A stretch of DNA of 64,000 nt from Drosophila persimilis (lineage: Eukaryota; Arthropoda; Insecta; Diptera; Drosophilidae). The position numbers were made by a program, and so were the translations under genes. Below are positions 35,510-45,379 of this stretch, in pieces; positions within the stretch are counted from its first letter, which is position 1; each line of letters starts with the position of its first letter. The stretch is from the NCBI RefSeq assembly GCF_003286085.1, contig NW_020825288.1, forward strand, positions 19,840,001-19,904,000, read 5' to 3'. A model generated the notes under the pieces. The model was not told where the DNA came from and ran no database searches. It was given only the letters and a program-made list of their open reading frames with translations.

Positions 35510-38500
35510 TTAGTGGTGCGGCAGGTTCTTGTTCGTGTCGAAGAAGAAATTTCCCTGCATATTGAGCTCCTTGCAAAGCGTGGAGAATCTTCTGATGGCA
35601 TTGTAGGTGCCATTGCCGCTGCTGCTGCTGCCGATGGTATCTTTTACAGAGAAACATAAAGTGTGACATACATTATATGCTAGGTCCAGACCGATGGTTG
35701 CTTGGCCGCATGCAGATGGTGATTAGTAGGTGTTTTTGCTAGTAGTAAACATTATTGTGATCCATCCAGTGGTTAGTGTGGACGAGCCTTGCACTGGAGC
35801 TTGCGGCTGGTGGCCTTACCTGGGCCCAAAATGCTTCTGGCATTCAAGTCCAGATTCATGTAGAGCGCCATGTTGCCGGTGGAACCAGGATGTGAGCGAT
35901 TGTTGAGAAAGTCTCTGATATGCTGCACAATTAAATCGATGGCCACTGAAAGGGAGAAGCAGTCAAACGTTATAGAAGACTAAGTCCCAGCAAAGGTACG
36001 TTTCGTTTGTTAGATCGTTCTAGGCATTTGGAACTCAAACAACGGAAACAATCCACTTACCTCCCAGGCCGCCCACTTGCAGCTAAACTCAACCAACACG
36101 ATATCCAAGCAGTCTACGGGGCTAGGACTTACTCTAGCTCTAGTTAGTATGTGGTATTACCTAAGTCGCATCTAAGTTACGCTGGGCGGCATTTGTCTGT
36201 TAAACTCTACCGATCGAAAGTTGGGTGGGTGAGTTTGTTTTGTGTGATTTTTGTTGTGTGCTTTACAATACGACTAATTATAATGCCTGCCATCTCGCAG
36301 CCGTACATTGTACTTAATAAACAAAACATTTATTTATCCAATTCGTCTTTTATGTATATTTAGATTTTTTACGGCTAGCTTTATCAGTAACAACAATTAG
36401 TGAACGCTATAGTCGGGTGTTCCGACTGTGTGGTGTACCCTCTACTTGATTTAGTGAGCGCTAATTAAAAATAGAGGAACAGATATCCTCATTGTTAATA
36501 TAACTCCTAGGATATTTAATAGCTGCAACCACGGTTTCTCTATGAAACAATCCGAAATCGCCAACATGGATAACTGATATTTATAAATTTCAATTAAATT
36601 GAGCCAACCAGTGGAAAAAATCACCAGTTTTTGCGAAAAATCGACAAGTGTGGCAACCGTGGCTGCAACAACGTTTCTGTTTTATTAAAAAGGGTTTTCT
36701 TCAACATTTCTGGAATATTCTGGAATACAACAAAATTGTATAGTCGTTGGATTCTTGGGACACATGTGCGACATGTGCCCGTCGCCAACTTGTCAAATAC
36801 TGTGTATATTCTTGTTGGATTCTGGGATCGACTCAGCTACCCAGGACAATACAAAGCCGTGTAGGCAGCGCGGCCTATCAAATATCGAACGAAAATTGAA
36901 ATGGAATCTGTTCCTGATGCGATATCTTGGTATTTGATAGCCTCTAGTTATACGTGGGAAAGAATCATGGAACATTTGCAAAATTGTTACGAATATATTT
37001 GAGAACAGACCAACCATATATTCGAGTTGCAAGCAAATTATTGATCTACAAGTATCGGGTATATATAAATATGAATAGTACAATAGTTAGAGTTGTGACA
37101 TGTGTGTGATTTTCGGGTGAGAGTTGAGTGCTTAGGAACGGAACCTTACAAAAAGTCAGAGCAAAGGAGCATTTAGGTTAGACCCAGTTTTGTGAAATAT
37201 TATCACTGTAACAATTCTTCTATAGCTTAGGCCAGAGTTAGACTGGAAACGAAATCATTGGGTTATGTTATGTTATCGTTATGGGAACAAAAACGAGCTT
37301 ACACTACCATGTATATTTCAATATTGTAATAATAATAGTAGAGAAGATTATAGCTAAAGATATAGAACTTTTCAATCTTAGGGCTATATTAGTGGATTAT
37401 AAGGAGCGAAATGAGGAGCGATGCCCGCGCTTAAAGTATAGAGAAGGAGGTTCTTTGTTTATCTCTGTTAGTTTGGTTTTTTTCTGCGATTCTTAATTTT
37501 GGCAATTAGCTTATAAGCTTAGAGGACACGACGCGCCTTAGTCTGGGCCTTGGGGGTCTGGGGGTGGTGGTCGGTTAGGCTTAGGCTTATGCACTTTAGT
37601 GATCTCTCTTCATGCTGGACGGCGCAGCTCTGATTGTGTGGCTGTGCTGTGCGCTGTTGGTGTTGGCGAGTATCTCCCCGATATGGTGTACAATGAGATC
37701 AATGGCAACTGCAAGAAATACAATAAAAACAACAGGAACAAACAAAAAAAAAAAAAACGTAGACAAACCAAAAAACAAAAAAAAAACGAAAACAAAGAGA
37801 AAAGAGAGAGCAACAAAGAAAAGGAGAACTTTTTGATAGGAATATATATGTTTAAAGATAAATATATAAATGTCAAGCAGACTATTTGATTGGGTCTCGT
37901 TTGTACTTAGACTTAAGATTGTTAATTTCGAACAGGAAACCAAAAACCATACAAAATTGTTTATAACTATTGTTATTTATATAACAAAAAACTCAACGAA
38001 TCACTACAAACGCTAGACGTGTGAGTGTGTGTATGTGTTATATATACACAAATATATAATGTACGGGTATGTGGAAAGAAAACAGATGTGTCTCTGTGGG
38101 ACTGGGTGTGGATCTCACCTGTGTTGTCGGCACCGCGCGGTATTATAACGTCAGCAAACTTTTTCGTCTAAAAAAGGGGGCGGAAAAAACTGTCAAATGG
38201 TCACTGAAAATGGGGCTAGATACGCTTACGGGCGAGCAGAACTCCTCGAAGGCGGGCTTCACAAAGGTCATGTACTGGGTGAGCACAGCGTCCAGGTCCC
38301 TGCCGCGCTCATTGATATCACGTGGCACTGCCAAGGAAAAAGAAAAGGGTTATGACATCTGGATGCTACAGTAGACATGGTCACGCTTACCGCGTCGTGC
38401 CAGTCTAGTGTCAGAGTCGGTGTCCACGAACAGTTTCATGTGGAAGAGGTCCCGAATCTTGGGAAAGTAGAACACCAGTATGCCCTCAAAGAGCACCACA

Positions 38501-38975
38501 TCCGCCGGATAAATAACGAGCATGTTCTCAAAGTCCCTGAAAAGAGATTGAACATAATTTACACACACAAAAAACATTTACTAGCAGCAGGTGGCACTCA
38601 CAGCGAATTGGTGCGGTAGTCATAGCCGGGTATCTTCACCTTGTGACCCTTGAGGATGCCCTGAAGTGTATCGAACATCAGCTCTTCGTTGAAGGCGTCC
38701 GGATGGTCAAAGTTGAACAGGCCCTTCTGTGCCTTGGCCTTCTCGGCGGCTGTCAGCTCGCGATAGAAGCTGTCCTGGCTGATAGCCACCACCTGGCGCT
38801 GTGTATGGTCCATTTCGGCCTGCCCAAGTTGCTCCATGATCTTCTTGCACACGGTAGACTTGCCGCTGGCCGTGCCTCCAGCCACGCCAATCAAAAACGG
38901 CGACTTAACCTCATCTCCGGTCAGAGCTTCGCCGTTCGGCAGGCGCAGAATATCTTCTTTGTTGGAGTCGCCCAT
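35510..38975 (-). CDS. Uck: Uridine-cytidine kinase, long 3' isoform
   Basis: Phosphorylates uridine and cytidine to UMP and CMP in pyrimidine salvage. Exons 5' to 3': 38602-38975, 38391-38536, 38230-38327, 38119-38167, then 35820-35945 and 35510-35640. All phases join (2, 1, 0, 1, 1), giving 307 aa. The P-loop is [13 protein letters not shown] near residue 30; [17 protein letters not shown] and the RLARR...[10 protein letters not shown] lid/LID-arginine region are all present, as in UCK1/2. The last exon encodes a Ser/Gly-rich linker and [13 protein letters not shown] at the end. The astacin gene is convergent, 140 bases away. The same four 5' exons can instead join the short terminal exon at 37596-37708. 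A DRE motif lies about 70 bases upstream of the ATG, fitting broad expression. Confidence 0.92.
35946..37595 (-). other. Uck long intron / distal 3' region
   Basis: Between the two alternative 3' ends. It would hold the 3' UTR of the short isoform. No separate gene is supported. It contains one copy of a dispersed repeat (36755-36935). Confidence 0.45.
36755..36935 (+). repeat. Dispersed repeat copy 1 (decayed coding-like)
   Basis: Shares ACTGTGTAT...TTGTTGGATTCTGGG and AAATGGAATCTGTTCCTGATG-type blocks with 55000-55195 on the opposite strand. This copy has an in-frame TAG where the other is open. Family unknown. Confidence 0.5.
37596..37708 (-). CDS. Uck: Alternative terminal exon of uridine-cytidine kinase (short isoform)
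   Basis: Preceded by a good acceptor (TTTCTTGCAG) in the phase required by exon 38119-38167. It begins [14 protein letters not shown], a parallel version of [14 protein letters not shown] in the distal exon 35820-35945, then ends after a divergent 20-residue tail. Use of this exon gives a 259-aa kinase, close to usual eukaryotic UCK length. The two exons look like duplicated, mutually exclusive 3' ends. Confidence 0.78.
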
Positions 38976-39045
38976 TGGGAAAATTTGTTGGAAAAGTGCT
39001 TATTTTTCTTTTCTACCAAACTAACAAACAGCTGACCGATTTATA

Positions 39046-39053
39046 TATCGATA
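39046..39053. promoter_or_regulatory. DRE motif (TATCGATA) upstream of Uck
   Basis: Exact palindromic DREF-binding core about 70 bases 5' of the Uck ATG, next to CAGCTG at 39029. DRE is common in broadly expressed fly promoters. Nearby ATATCGAT-rich DNA (39180-39280, 39620-39700) means the match could also be local base composition. Confidence 0.5.
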
Positions 39054-39895
39054 TATATGTTTTTTCAATAATATTTTTATAGGTGAATTACCCGCAACCA
39101 ATTAAAATAAGCTGCCGTCGTCCGCTGTGATGAGGATCATTCAATTTTCAACACACTCTATAGGCTCTCAGAAAGTATTTAATTGTTTGTTAATTTTTGA
39201 AATCATATCGTATTTCGATATATCAAATTTTCTTAATTTTAATATCGCCATATCGAATATATGAATTATAAAAAATCAATATATCGGAAAAAATTCCAGA
39301 AAGATGTTTTTAGTTTAAAGACCTGTTTTTTTTTTAAATTTTTTGTTTTCAACAAATAATTTTGAAGCTGCTGAGCTTTCGGGGGTTGTTAAATATTTAA
39401 GAGTCAGCTGTGAATCCAGGTTACAATCCTGAGTAGCTCTCCATTGTCTAGTCCTGATATGTACACCGAAGTTTAATGTATTTCTACTTGTCTTCACAAT
39501 TTTATCGCAAAGATTTCACTACAGGAGTTTTGTTCGAATTTATTATACAAGTTATTTTATCTTATCCATGTTTAATTCGTGCGGGAATAAACGATACATG
39601 GTGGTCGATGTTTTCTAAAAATATCGATTTGTGATATAGTCGTCGAGAAAATATCGCAGTAAAAATATCGTATCATATATCATATCGAATATAAAAAATC
39701 GTACTTCGTTTGTTATTGTCACAGCTGACAGGTAGGAAATATAAACAAATTTTTTCTAATAAAGAAAAGGAAGTAATTAAAAACAAATCATAAAAGTATG
39801 GTATAGACGACAGAGACTGTGTAGCTAAATGTGTGTGTAATTGTGTCATATGTGTGTGTTAATATATTTCCTTTGATTCCTTAACAGGTCTAAAC

Positions 39896-40567
39896 ATGAC
39901 CACAAAGTATTGTATGCTATGCCGTTCGAGAACTACGGAAAAGAATGTTTCAGTACCAAGAGATGAAAGCAGAAGGGAGCTGTGGTCAAGGAGCTGTGGC
40001 GTTCAATTTACGAGTTCGAGCAAAATTTGTAGCAAACATTTCAAGGACTCGGACTTTTTTTACTATCCGTCCGAAAACGCAACAAAGCGGAGACGACTGA
40101 TGCCAACTGCTGTACCGCAGAATCAACGTGAGAAAGTTCTCACAGAGCACTTAAAATCAGCTTGTGGGGACAATGTTTGTGACTTCAACTCCCAAACTGA
40201 GTATTTTTACTTTTCGGTTACTATTTTATGGCTATTGATATGATTAATTTTCAGCGAAGAAGTTTTGGATTCTGGGCTTGCATTAGACAATTTATGTTTG
40301 CAAAAGAAAGTTGCTGACTTGCAAAGGGAAAAAGCTAAGCTTCTTGAGCAAATTGGGAAAACGCAGACGCTTATTGATTCCCTTAATACCATTTTCACCA
40401 AATCGCAGATCAGGAAACTTGAGAACGGCGGGAAAAGAGTTCAATGGAATCACGATGACATTTCGAATGCGATTTGTCTCCATGCTGCTGGACCCCGGGC
40501 GTATCGCCATTTGATCGAAAAGGGGTTTCCATTTCCATCCTTATCCACTTTGGATAAATGGTTATGA
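39896..40567 (+). CDS. P-element-derived THAP protein, truncated repressor-like (unit A, intact)
   Basis: Two exons, 39896-40200 and 40255-40567, joined in phase 2 across a 54-base intron at the same relative place as the first P-element intron; 205 aa. A 5' UTR intron (39732-39887) is also likely. Residues 1-80 are a C2CH THAP DNA-binding domain (CMLC, CSKHF, then TKRRRLMPTAVP). A leucine-zipper-like coiled coil follows (LDNLCLQKKVADLQREKAKLLEQI region lies at about 110-133), then the conserved DISNAICLHAAGPRAYRH block, ending FPFPSLSTLDKWL-stop. GTP-binding and catalytic regions are absent. Known KP-type P repressors are also about 207 aa and keep the same domains, so this should bind DNA and dimerise but not transpose. 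Upstream inverted repeats were not seen. Confidence 0.82.
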
Positions 40568-40884
40568 ATCAAAATATTCTAATTTCCTTAAAATTATTTA
40601 TTTCGTTCTATATATTATCAAACAAATTTTCTTTCCGGTCAGAAGACTGCAGCGTTTGTCTCTCTCAGAACCGAGAGAGCGAGTTGAGAAAGTGGATGGA
40701 CCCTCACTACATCGGTCAACAGTAGTGTTAGGCAAACAACAAGCTTGTCAGAAAATAAAACAATAAGATCTATTTTTAATGGTTTTTTGCTTAGAATTTT
40801 CATGGATACACATACACCATTGGATACCAAGGACGAGAAACGGAATTACAAAGATGAACGTGAACTGGATGCTCCTTTTTCGAA

Positions 40885-41825
40885 ATTAATTTGATTTGCT
40901 GTTCGTTATTATACCAAATTTCGGGCGCTTTTTTGATGTCGTGAAGTAAAAGGCTGAGCTGAAGGATGGCATTCTCACACAATGCATTAAGCGGATCACA
41001 GTCGAGCGCAAATGTAACGCGCAGGTTATTGGCAGCATTCTACTTAAGGTTAATGCAAAACTGAACGGCACCAATCACAAGCTACGGGATGACCTACACT
41101 GTCTGCCAAAGAAGACCATGTTTTTGGGTGCCGATGTGACTCGCCCGATCAGCGAGAGATCCCCAGTGTGGTGGGTGTTGCCGCCTCCCATGATCCATTC
41201 GGGGCTTCATATAACATGCAATATCGCTTGCAACGCTCTGCCTTGGAGGAGATTGAGGACATGAAGTCGGTAGCTCTTGAGCACTTGCGTGTCTATCATC
41301 AGTTCCGCACATCCAATCCCGAGCACATTATCTATTATCTTGATGGTGGAAGCGATGTACAGTTTCCCAAGATTAAGAATGAAGAGTTGATGGGGATTTC
41401 TGCGCCTGCTTCAAGGAAATTTTCAAATTTATTGCATCCAGAAACTTCGTAATTTTCTATCGTTAATTTACCTTCGCTTCCTTTCAGATGCATATTAAAC
41501 CCAAGATTTGCTGCGTCATTGTAGTTAAGCGGCATCATACGCGCTTCTTTCCGAACGGAGCTCCATCGCAATAAAATAAGTTCAACAATGTTGTTCCGGG
41601 AACCGTCGTCGATCGCACCATTGTCCATTCCAATGAGATCCAGCTCTTCATGGTCAACCATCAGTCGATTCAGGGGACGGCAAAGCGGACGCGTTACAAC
41701 CTATTTGAGAATACGGGCAACTTGGATATTGATATAGTGCAGCAATTCACATACAATCTTTGCCACATGCTTCCTCGTTGCAACCGCGCAGTGTCTTATC
41801 CGGCTCCGGCACTTATCTAGCCATC
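40885..41825 (+). pseudogene. AGO2: Argonaute2 PIWI-region pseudogene fragment 1 (unit A)
   Basis: Translates piecewise to the Argonaute2 MID/PIWI region: FVIIPNF, KAELKDGILTQCIKR, KLNGTNHKLRDDLHCLPKK, VGVAASHDPFGASYNMQYRL, EEIEDMKSVALEHLRVYHQF, then, past a retained intron ending CTTTCAG at 41487, KPKICCVIVVKRHH and GNLDIDIVQQ. It is broken by TAA at 40947-40949, a frameshift near 41140 and TAA at 41572-41574. Retention of the intron means it came from genomic DNA, not a retrocopy. It ends abruptly at a minisatellite unit near 41826. Confidence 0.85.
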
Positions 41826-41889
41826 ACTGGGGGCGAAATTAATTTTAATATTTTTATAGTTACATATATTCGTTCTGACGTTATATACC

Positions 41890-42172
41890 CACACTGGGGA
41901 TCTCTTGCTGATCGGGCGACTATGAGTCACATCGGAACCCAAAAACATGGTGTTCTTTAGTAGACAATGCAGGTCATCCCTTAGCTTGTGATTGGTGCCG
42001 TTTAGTTTGGAATTGACCTTAAGTAGAACGTTACCAATAACCTGCGCGTTACATTTACGCTCGACTGTTATTTGCTTGATGCATTGTGTGAGAATGCCAT
42101 CCTTCAGCTCAGCCTTTTACTTCACGACATCAAAAAAGCGCCCGAAATTTGGTGTAATAACGAACACCAAAC
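41890..42172 (-). pseudogene. AGO2: Argonaute2 fragment, inverted arm (unit A)
   Basis: Reverse complement of the start of fragment 1 (40896-41170), by eye 85-95% identical along its length, reading ITVERKCNAQVIGN and KLNGTNHKLRDD on the minus strand. Together they make an inverted repeat of about 280-base arms with a 0.72-kb spacer. Confidence 0.82.
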
Positions 42173-42725
42173 GATAGCACTTGCGTGTCTATCATCAGTT
42201 CCGCATATCCTATGCCGAGCACATTAGCTATTATCGTGATGGTGGCAGCGAGGGACAGTTTCCCAAGATTAAGAATGAAGAGTTGATGGGGATTTCTGTG
42301 GCCTGCTTCAAGGAAATTTGCAAATTTATTGCATCCAGAAACTTCGTAATTTTCTATCGTTAATTTACCTTCGCTTCCTTTCAGATGCATATTAAACCCA
42401 AGATTTGCTGAGTCATTGTAGTTAAGCGGCATCATCCGCGCTTCTTTCCGAACGGAGCTCCATCGAAATAAAATAAGTTCAACAATGTTGTTCCGGGAAC
42501 CGTCGTCGATCGCACCATTGTCCATTCCAATGAGATCCAGCTCTTCATGGTCAGCCATCAGTCGATTCAGGGGACGGCAAAGCGGACGCGTTACAACCTA
42601 TTTGAGAATACGGTCAACTTGGATATTGATATAGTGCAGCAATTCACATACAATCTTTGCCACATGCTTCCTCGTTGCAACCGCGCAGTGTCTTATCCGG
42701 CTCCGGCACTTATCTAGCCATCACT
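42173..42725 (+). pseudogene. AGO2: Argonaute2 fragment 2, direct copy (unit A)
   Basis: Directly repeats 41282-41825: LRVYHQFRIS, DGGSEGQFPKIKNEELMGIS, the same retained intron, KPKIC, then GNLDIDIVQQ. It ends at the same point as fragment 1, where the 81-bp minisatellite begins. The same in-frame disruption of the FNN region is visible. Confidence 0.82.
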
Positions 42726-44822
42726 GGGGGCGAAATTAATTTTAATATTGTTATAGTTACATATATTTGTTCTGACTGCTTTTCTTACACTGGCTGCGAC
42801 ACTGGCGACACTAATTTTGATACTGTTATAGTTACATATATTCGTTCTGACGTTATATACCTTGACTGCCTTTCTTACACTGGCTGCGACACTAATTTTA
42901 ATACTGTTATAGTTACATATATTCGTTCTGACGTTATATACCTTGACTGCTTTTCTAACACTGGGGGCGAAATTAATTTTAATATTTTTATAGTTACATA
43001 TATTCGCTCTGACGTTATATACCTTAACTGATTTTCTTACACTGGCTGCGACACTAATTTTAATACTGTTATAGTTACATATATTCGTTCTGACGTTATA
43101 TACCTTGACTGCTTTTCTAACACTGGGTGCGACATTAATTTTAATACTGTTATAGTTACATATATTCGTTCTGACGTTATATACCTTGACTGCTTTTCTA
43201 ACACTGGGGGCGAAATTAATTTTAATATTTTTATAGTTACATATATTCGCTCTAACGTTATATACCTTAACTGATTTTCTTACACTGGCTGCGACACTAA
43301 TTTTAATACTGTTATAGTTACATATATTCGTTCTGACGTTATATACCTTGACTGCTTTTCTAACACTGGGTGCGACATTAATTTTAATACTGTTATAGTT
43401 ACATATATTAGTTCTGACGTTATATACCTTGACTGCTTTTCTAACACTGGGTGCGACATTAATTTTAATACTGTTATAGTTACATATATTCGTTCTGACG
43501 TTATATACCTTGACTGCTTTTCTTACACTGGCTGCGACATTAATTTTAATACTGTTATAGTTACATATATTCGTTCTGACGTTATATACCTTGACTGCTT
43601 TTCTAACACTGGGGGCGAAATTAATTTTAATATTTTTATAGTTACATATATTCGCTCTGACGTTATATACCTTAACTGATTTTCTTACACTGGCTGCGAC
43701 ACTAATTTTAATACTGTTATAGTTACATATATTCATTCTGACGTTATATACCTTGACTGCTTTTCTAACACTGGGTGCGACATTAATTTTAATACTGTTA
43801 TAGTTACATATATTAGTTCTGACGTTATATACCTTGACTGCTTTTCTAACACTGGGTGCGACATTAATTTTAATACTGTTATAGTTACATATATTCGTTC
43901 TGACGTTATATACCTTGACTGCTTTTCTTACACTGGCTGCGACATTAATTTTAATACTGTTATAGTTACATATATTCGTTCTGACGTTATATACCTTGAC
44001 TGCTTTTCTAACACTGGGGGCGAAATTAATTTTAATATTTTTATAGTTACATATATTCGCTCTGACGTTATATACCTTAACTGATTTTCTTACACTGGCT
44101 GCGACACTAATTTTAATACTGTTATAGTTACATATATTCATTCTGACGTTATATACCTTGACTGCTTTTCTAACACTGGGGGCGAAATTAATTTTAATAT
44201 TTTTATAGTTACATATATTCGCTCTGACGTTATATACCTTAACTGATTTTCTTACACTGGCTGCGACACTAATTTTAATACTGTTATAGTTACATATATT
44301 CGTTCTGACGTTATATACCTTGACTGCTTTTCTAACACTGGGTGCGACATTAATTTTAATACTGTTATAGTTACATATATTCGTTCTGACGTTATATACC
44401 TTGACTGCTTTTCTAACACTGGGGGCGAAATTAATTTTAATATTTTTATAGTTACATATATTCGCTCTGACGTTATATACCTTAACTGATTTTCTTACAC
44501 TGGCTGCGACACTAATTTTAATACTGTTATAGTTACATATATTCGTTCTGACGTTATATACCTTGACTGCTTTTCTAACACTGGGGGCGAAATTAATTTT
44601 AATATTTTTATAGTTACATATATTCGCTCTGACGTTATATACCTTAACTGATTTTCTTACACTGGCTGCGACACTAATTTTAATACTGTTATAGTTACAT
44701 ATATTCGTTCTGACGTTATATACCTTGACTGCTTTTCTAACACTGGGTGCGACATTAATTTTAATACTGTTATAGTTACATATATTCGTTCTGACGTTAT
44801 ATACCTTGACTGCTTTTCTTAC
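42724..44822. repeat. 81-bp minisatellite, about 26 copies (unit A)
   Basis: Period 81, shared core GTTATAGTTACATATATTCG then TCTGACGTTATATACCTT. Three variants differ at a site reading GGGGGCGAAA (G), GGCTGCGACA (C) or GGGTGCGACA (T). Their order is mostly G-C-T or G-C-T-T-C, so there is a higher-order repeat of about 405 bases. Because 81 is a multiple of three and stops are absent, a 475-codon frame runs through it on the minus strand; I treat that as an artefact of the repeat. Confidence 0.95.
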
Positions 44823-45379
44823 AATATAGCTATATATGAAATGGTTAAATTTTGATTATTTTCGGTGGAAAATTGAAAAACCTAGTTGGCTTATAATAGG
44901 TTAATCGTTCTTCGTCAAGGATGTGAAACCATATTGCAAAATTTTGATGTTCCGTCTAATATTATTAGCTATATAGAACATTTAGCCATGCCCACATAAT
45001 TTTATCCGACCAGTGAATCCATTGTCTACTAGACTTAGCTAGATTTGCTGCTATCTCGCTCTCAATACATGCATTATCTATGTAATATTATCTCTGTCTC
45101 TCAGCGGCTACTGGAACTAGTCGGCTGGTTTCGATAGTAGCACATTTTGAATTCGATAACTCAAACCGATTCTAACTAAAGAACGCTAGATGGCGCGACA
45201 CATTTATGAGCACGTGTTGCAACAAAAATGCGCACAGGTGGCGAGTTTAATGATAAGATTCTATATTTAATGTAAATTGTATGACTTAATATATCGCTCA
45301 ATTTGTTACTCTTTCCTTACTGTGAATTTTTAGTACAATATCATTTTTACTATTCATTATACGGCCCAATTTTGATTGA
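44823..45379. other. Unit A spacer between minisatellite and hexokinase 3' end
   Basis: Unique AT-rich DNA, duplicated at 50589-51145. No ORF is supported. It contains TAGATGGCGCGAC (45188-45200) and CAGGTGGCGAG (45236-45246), both close to the fly CTCF core. Confidence 0.5.

Noticed and set aside
36050..36125. Possible extra Uck exon with a GTAAGT donor on the minus strand
   Set aside because: The frame is open over about 50 bases, but its in and out phases (1 and 0) do not fit the flanking Uck exons, and it has no family similarity.
37596..37943. Long minus-strand and plus-strand frames around the A-rich run at 37740-37830
   Set aside because: Only the last 37 codons on the minus strand (the Uck alternative exon) are supported; the rest translates poly-A/poly-T intron sequence.
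40800..40982. Minus-strand frames near 40800-41074 (and unit B equivalents) that look like a conserved protein
   Set aside because: They are the antisense of Argonaute2 sequence. Reading the plus strand in the right frame gives recognisable Ago2 motifs.
42714..44141. 475-codon minus-strand frame with 27-residue repeats
   Set aside because: It lies wholly in the 81-bp minisatellite, whose period keeps any stop-free frame open. The plus strand is also partly open and no start context or domain supports it.
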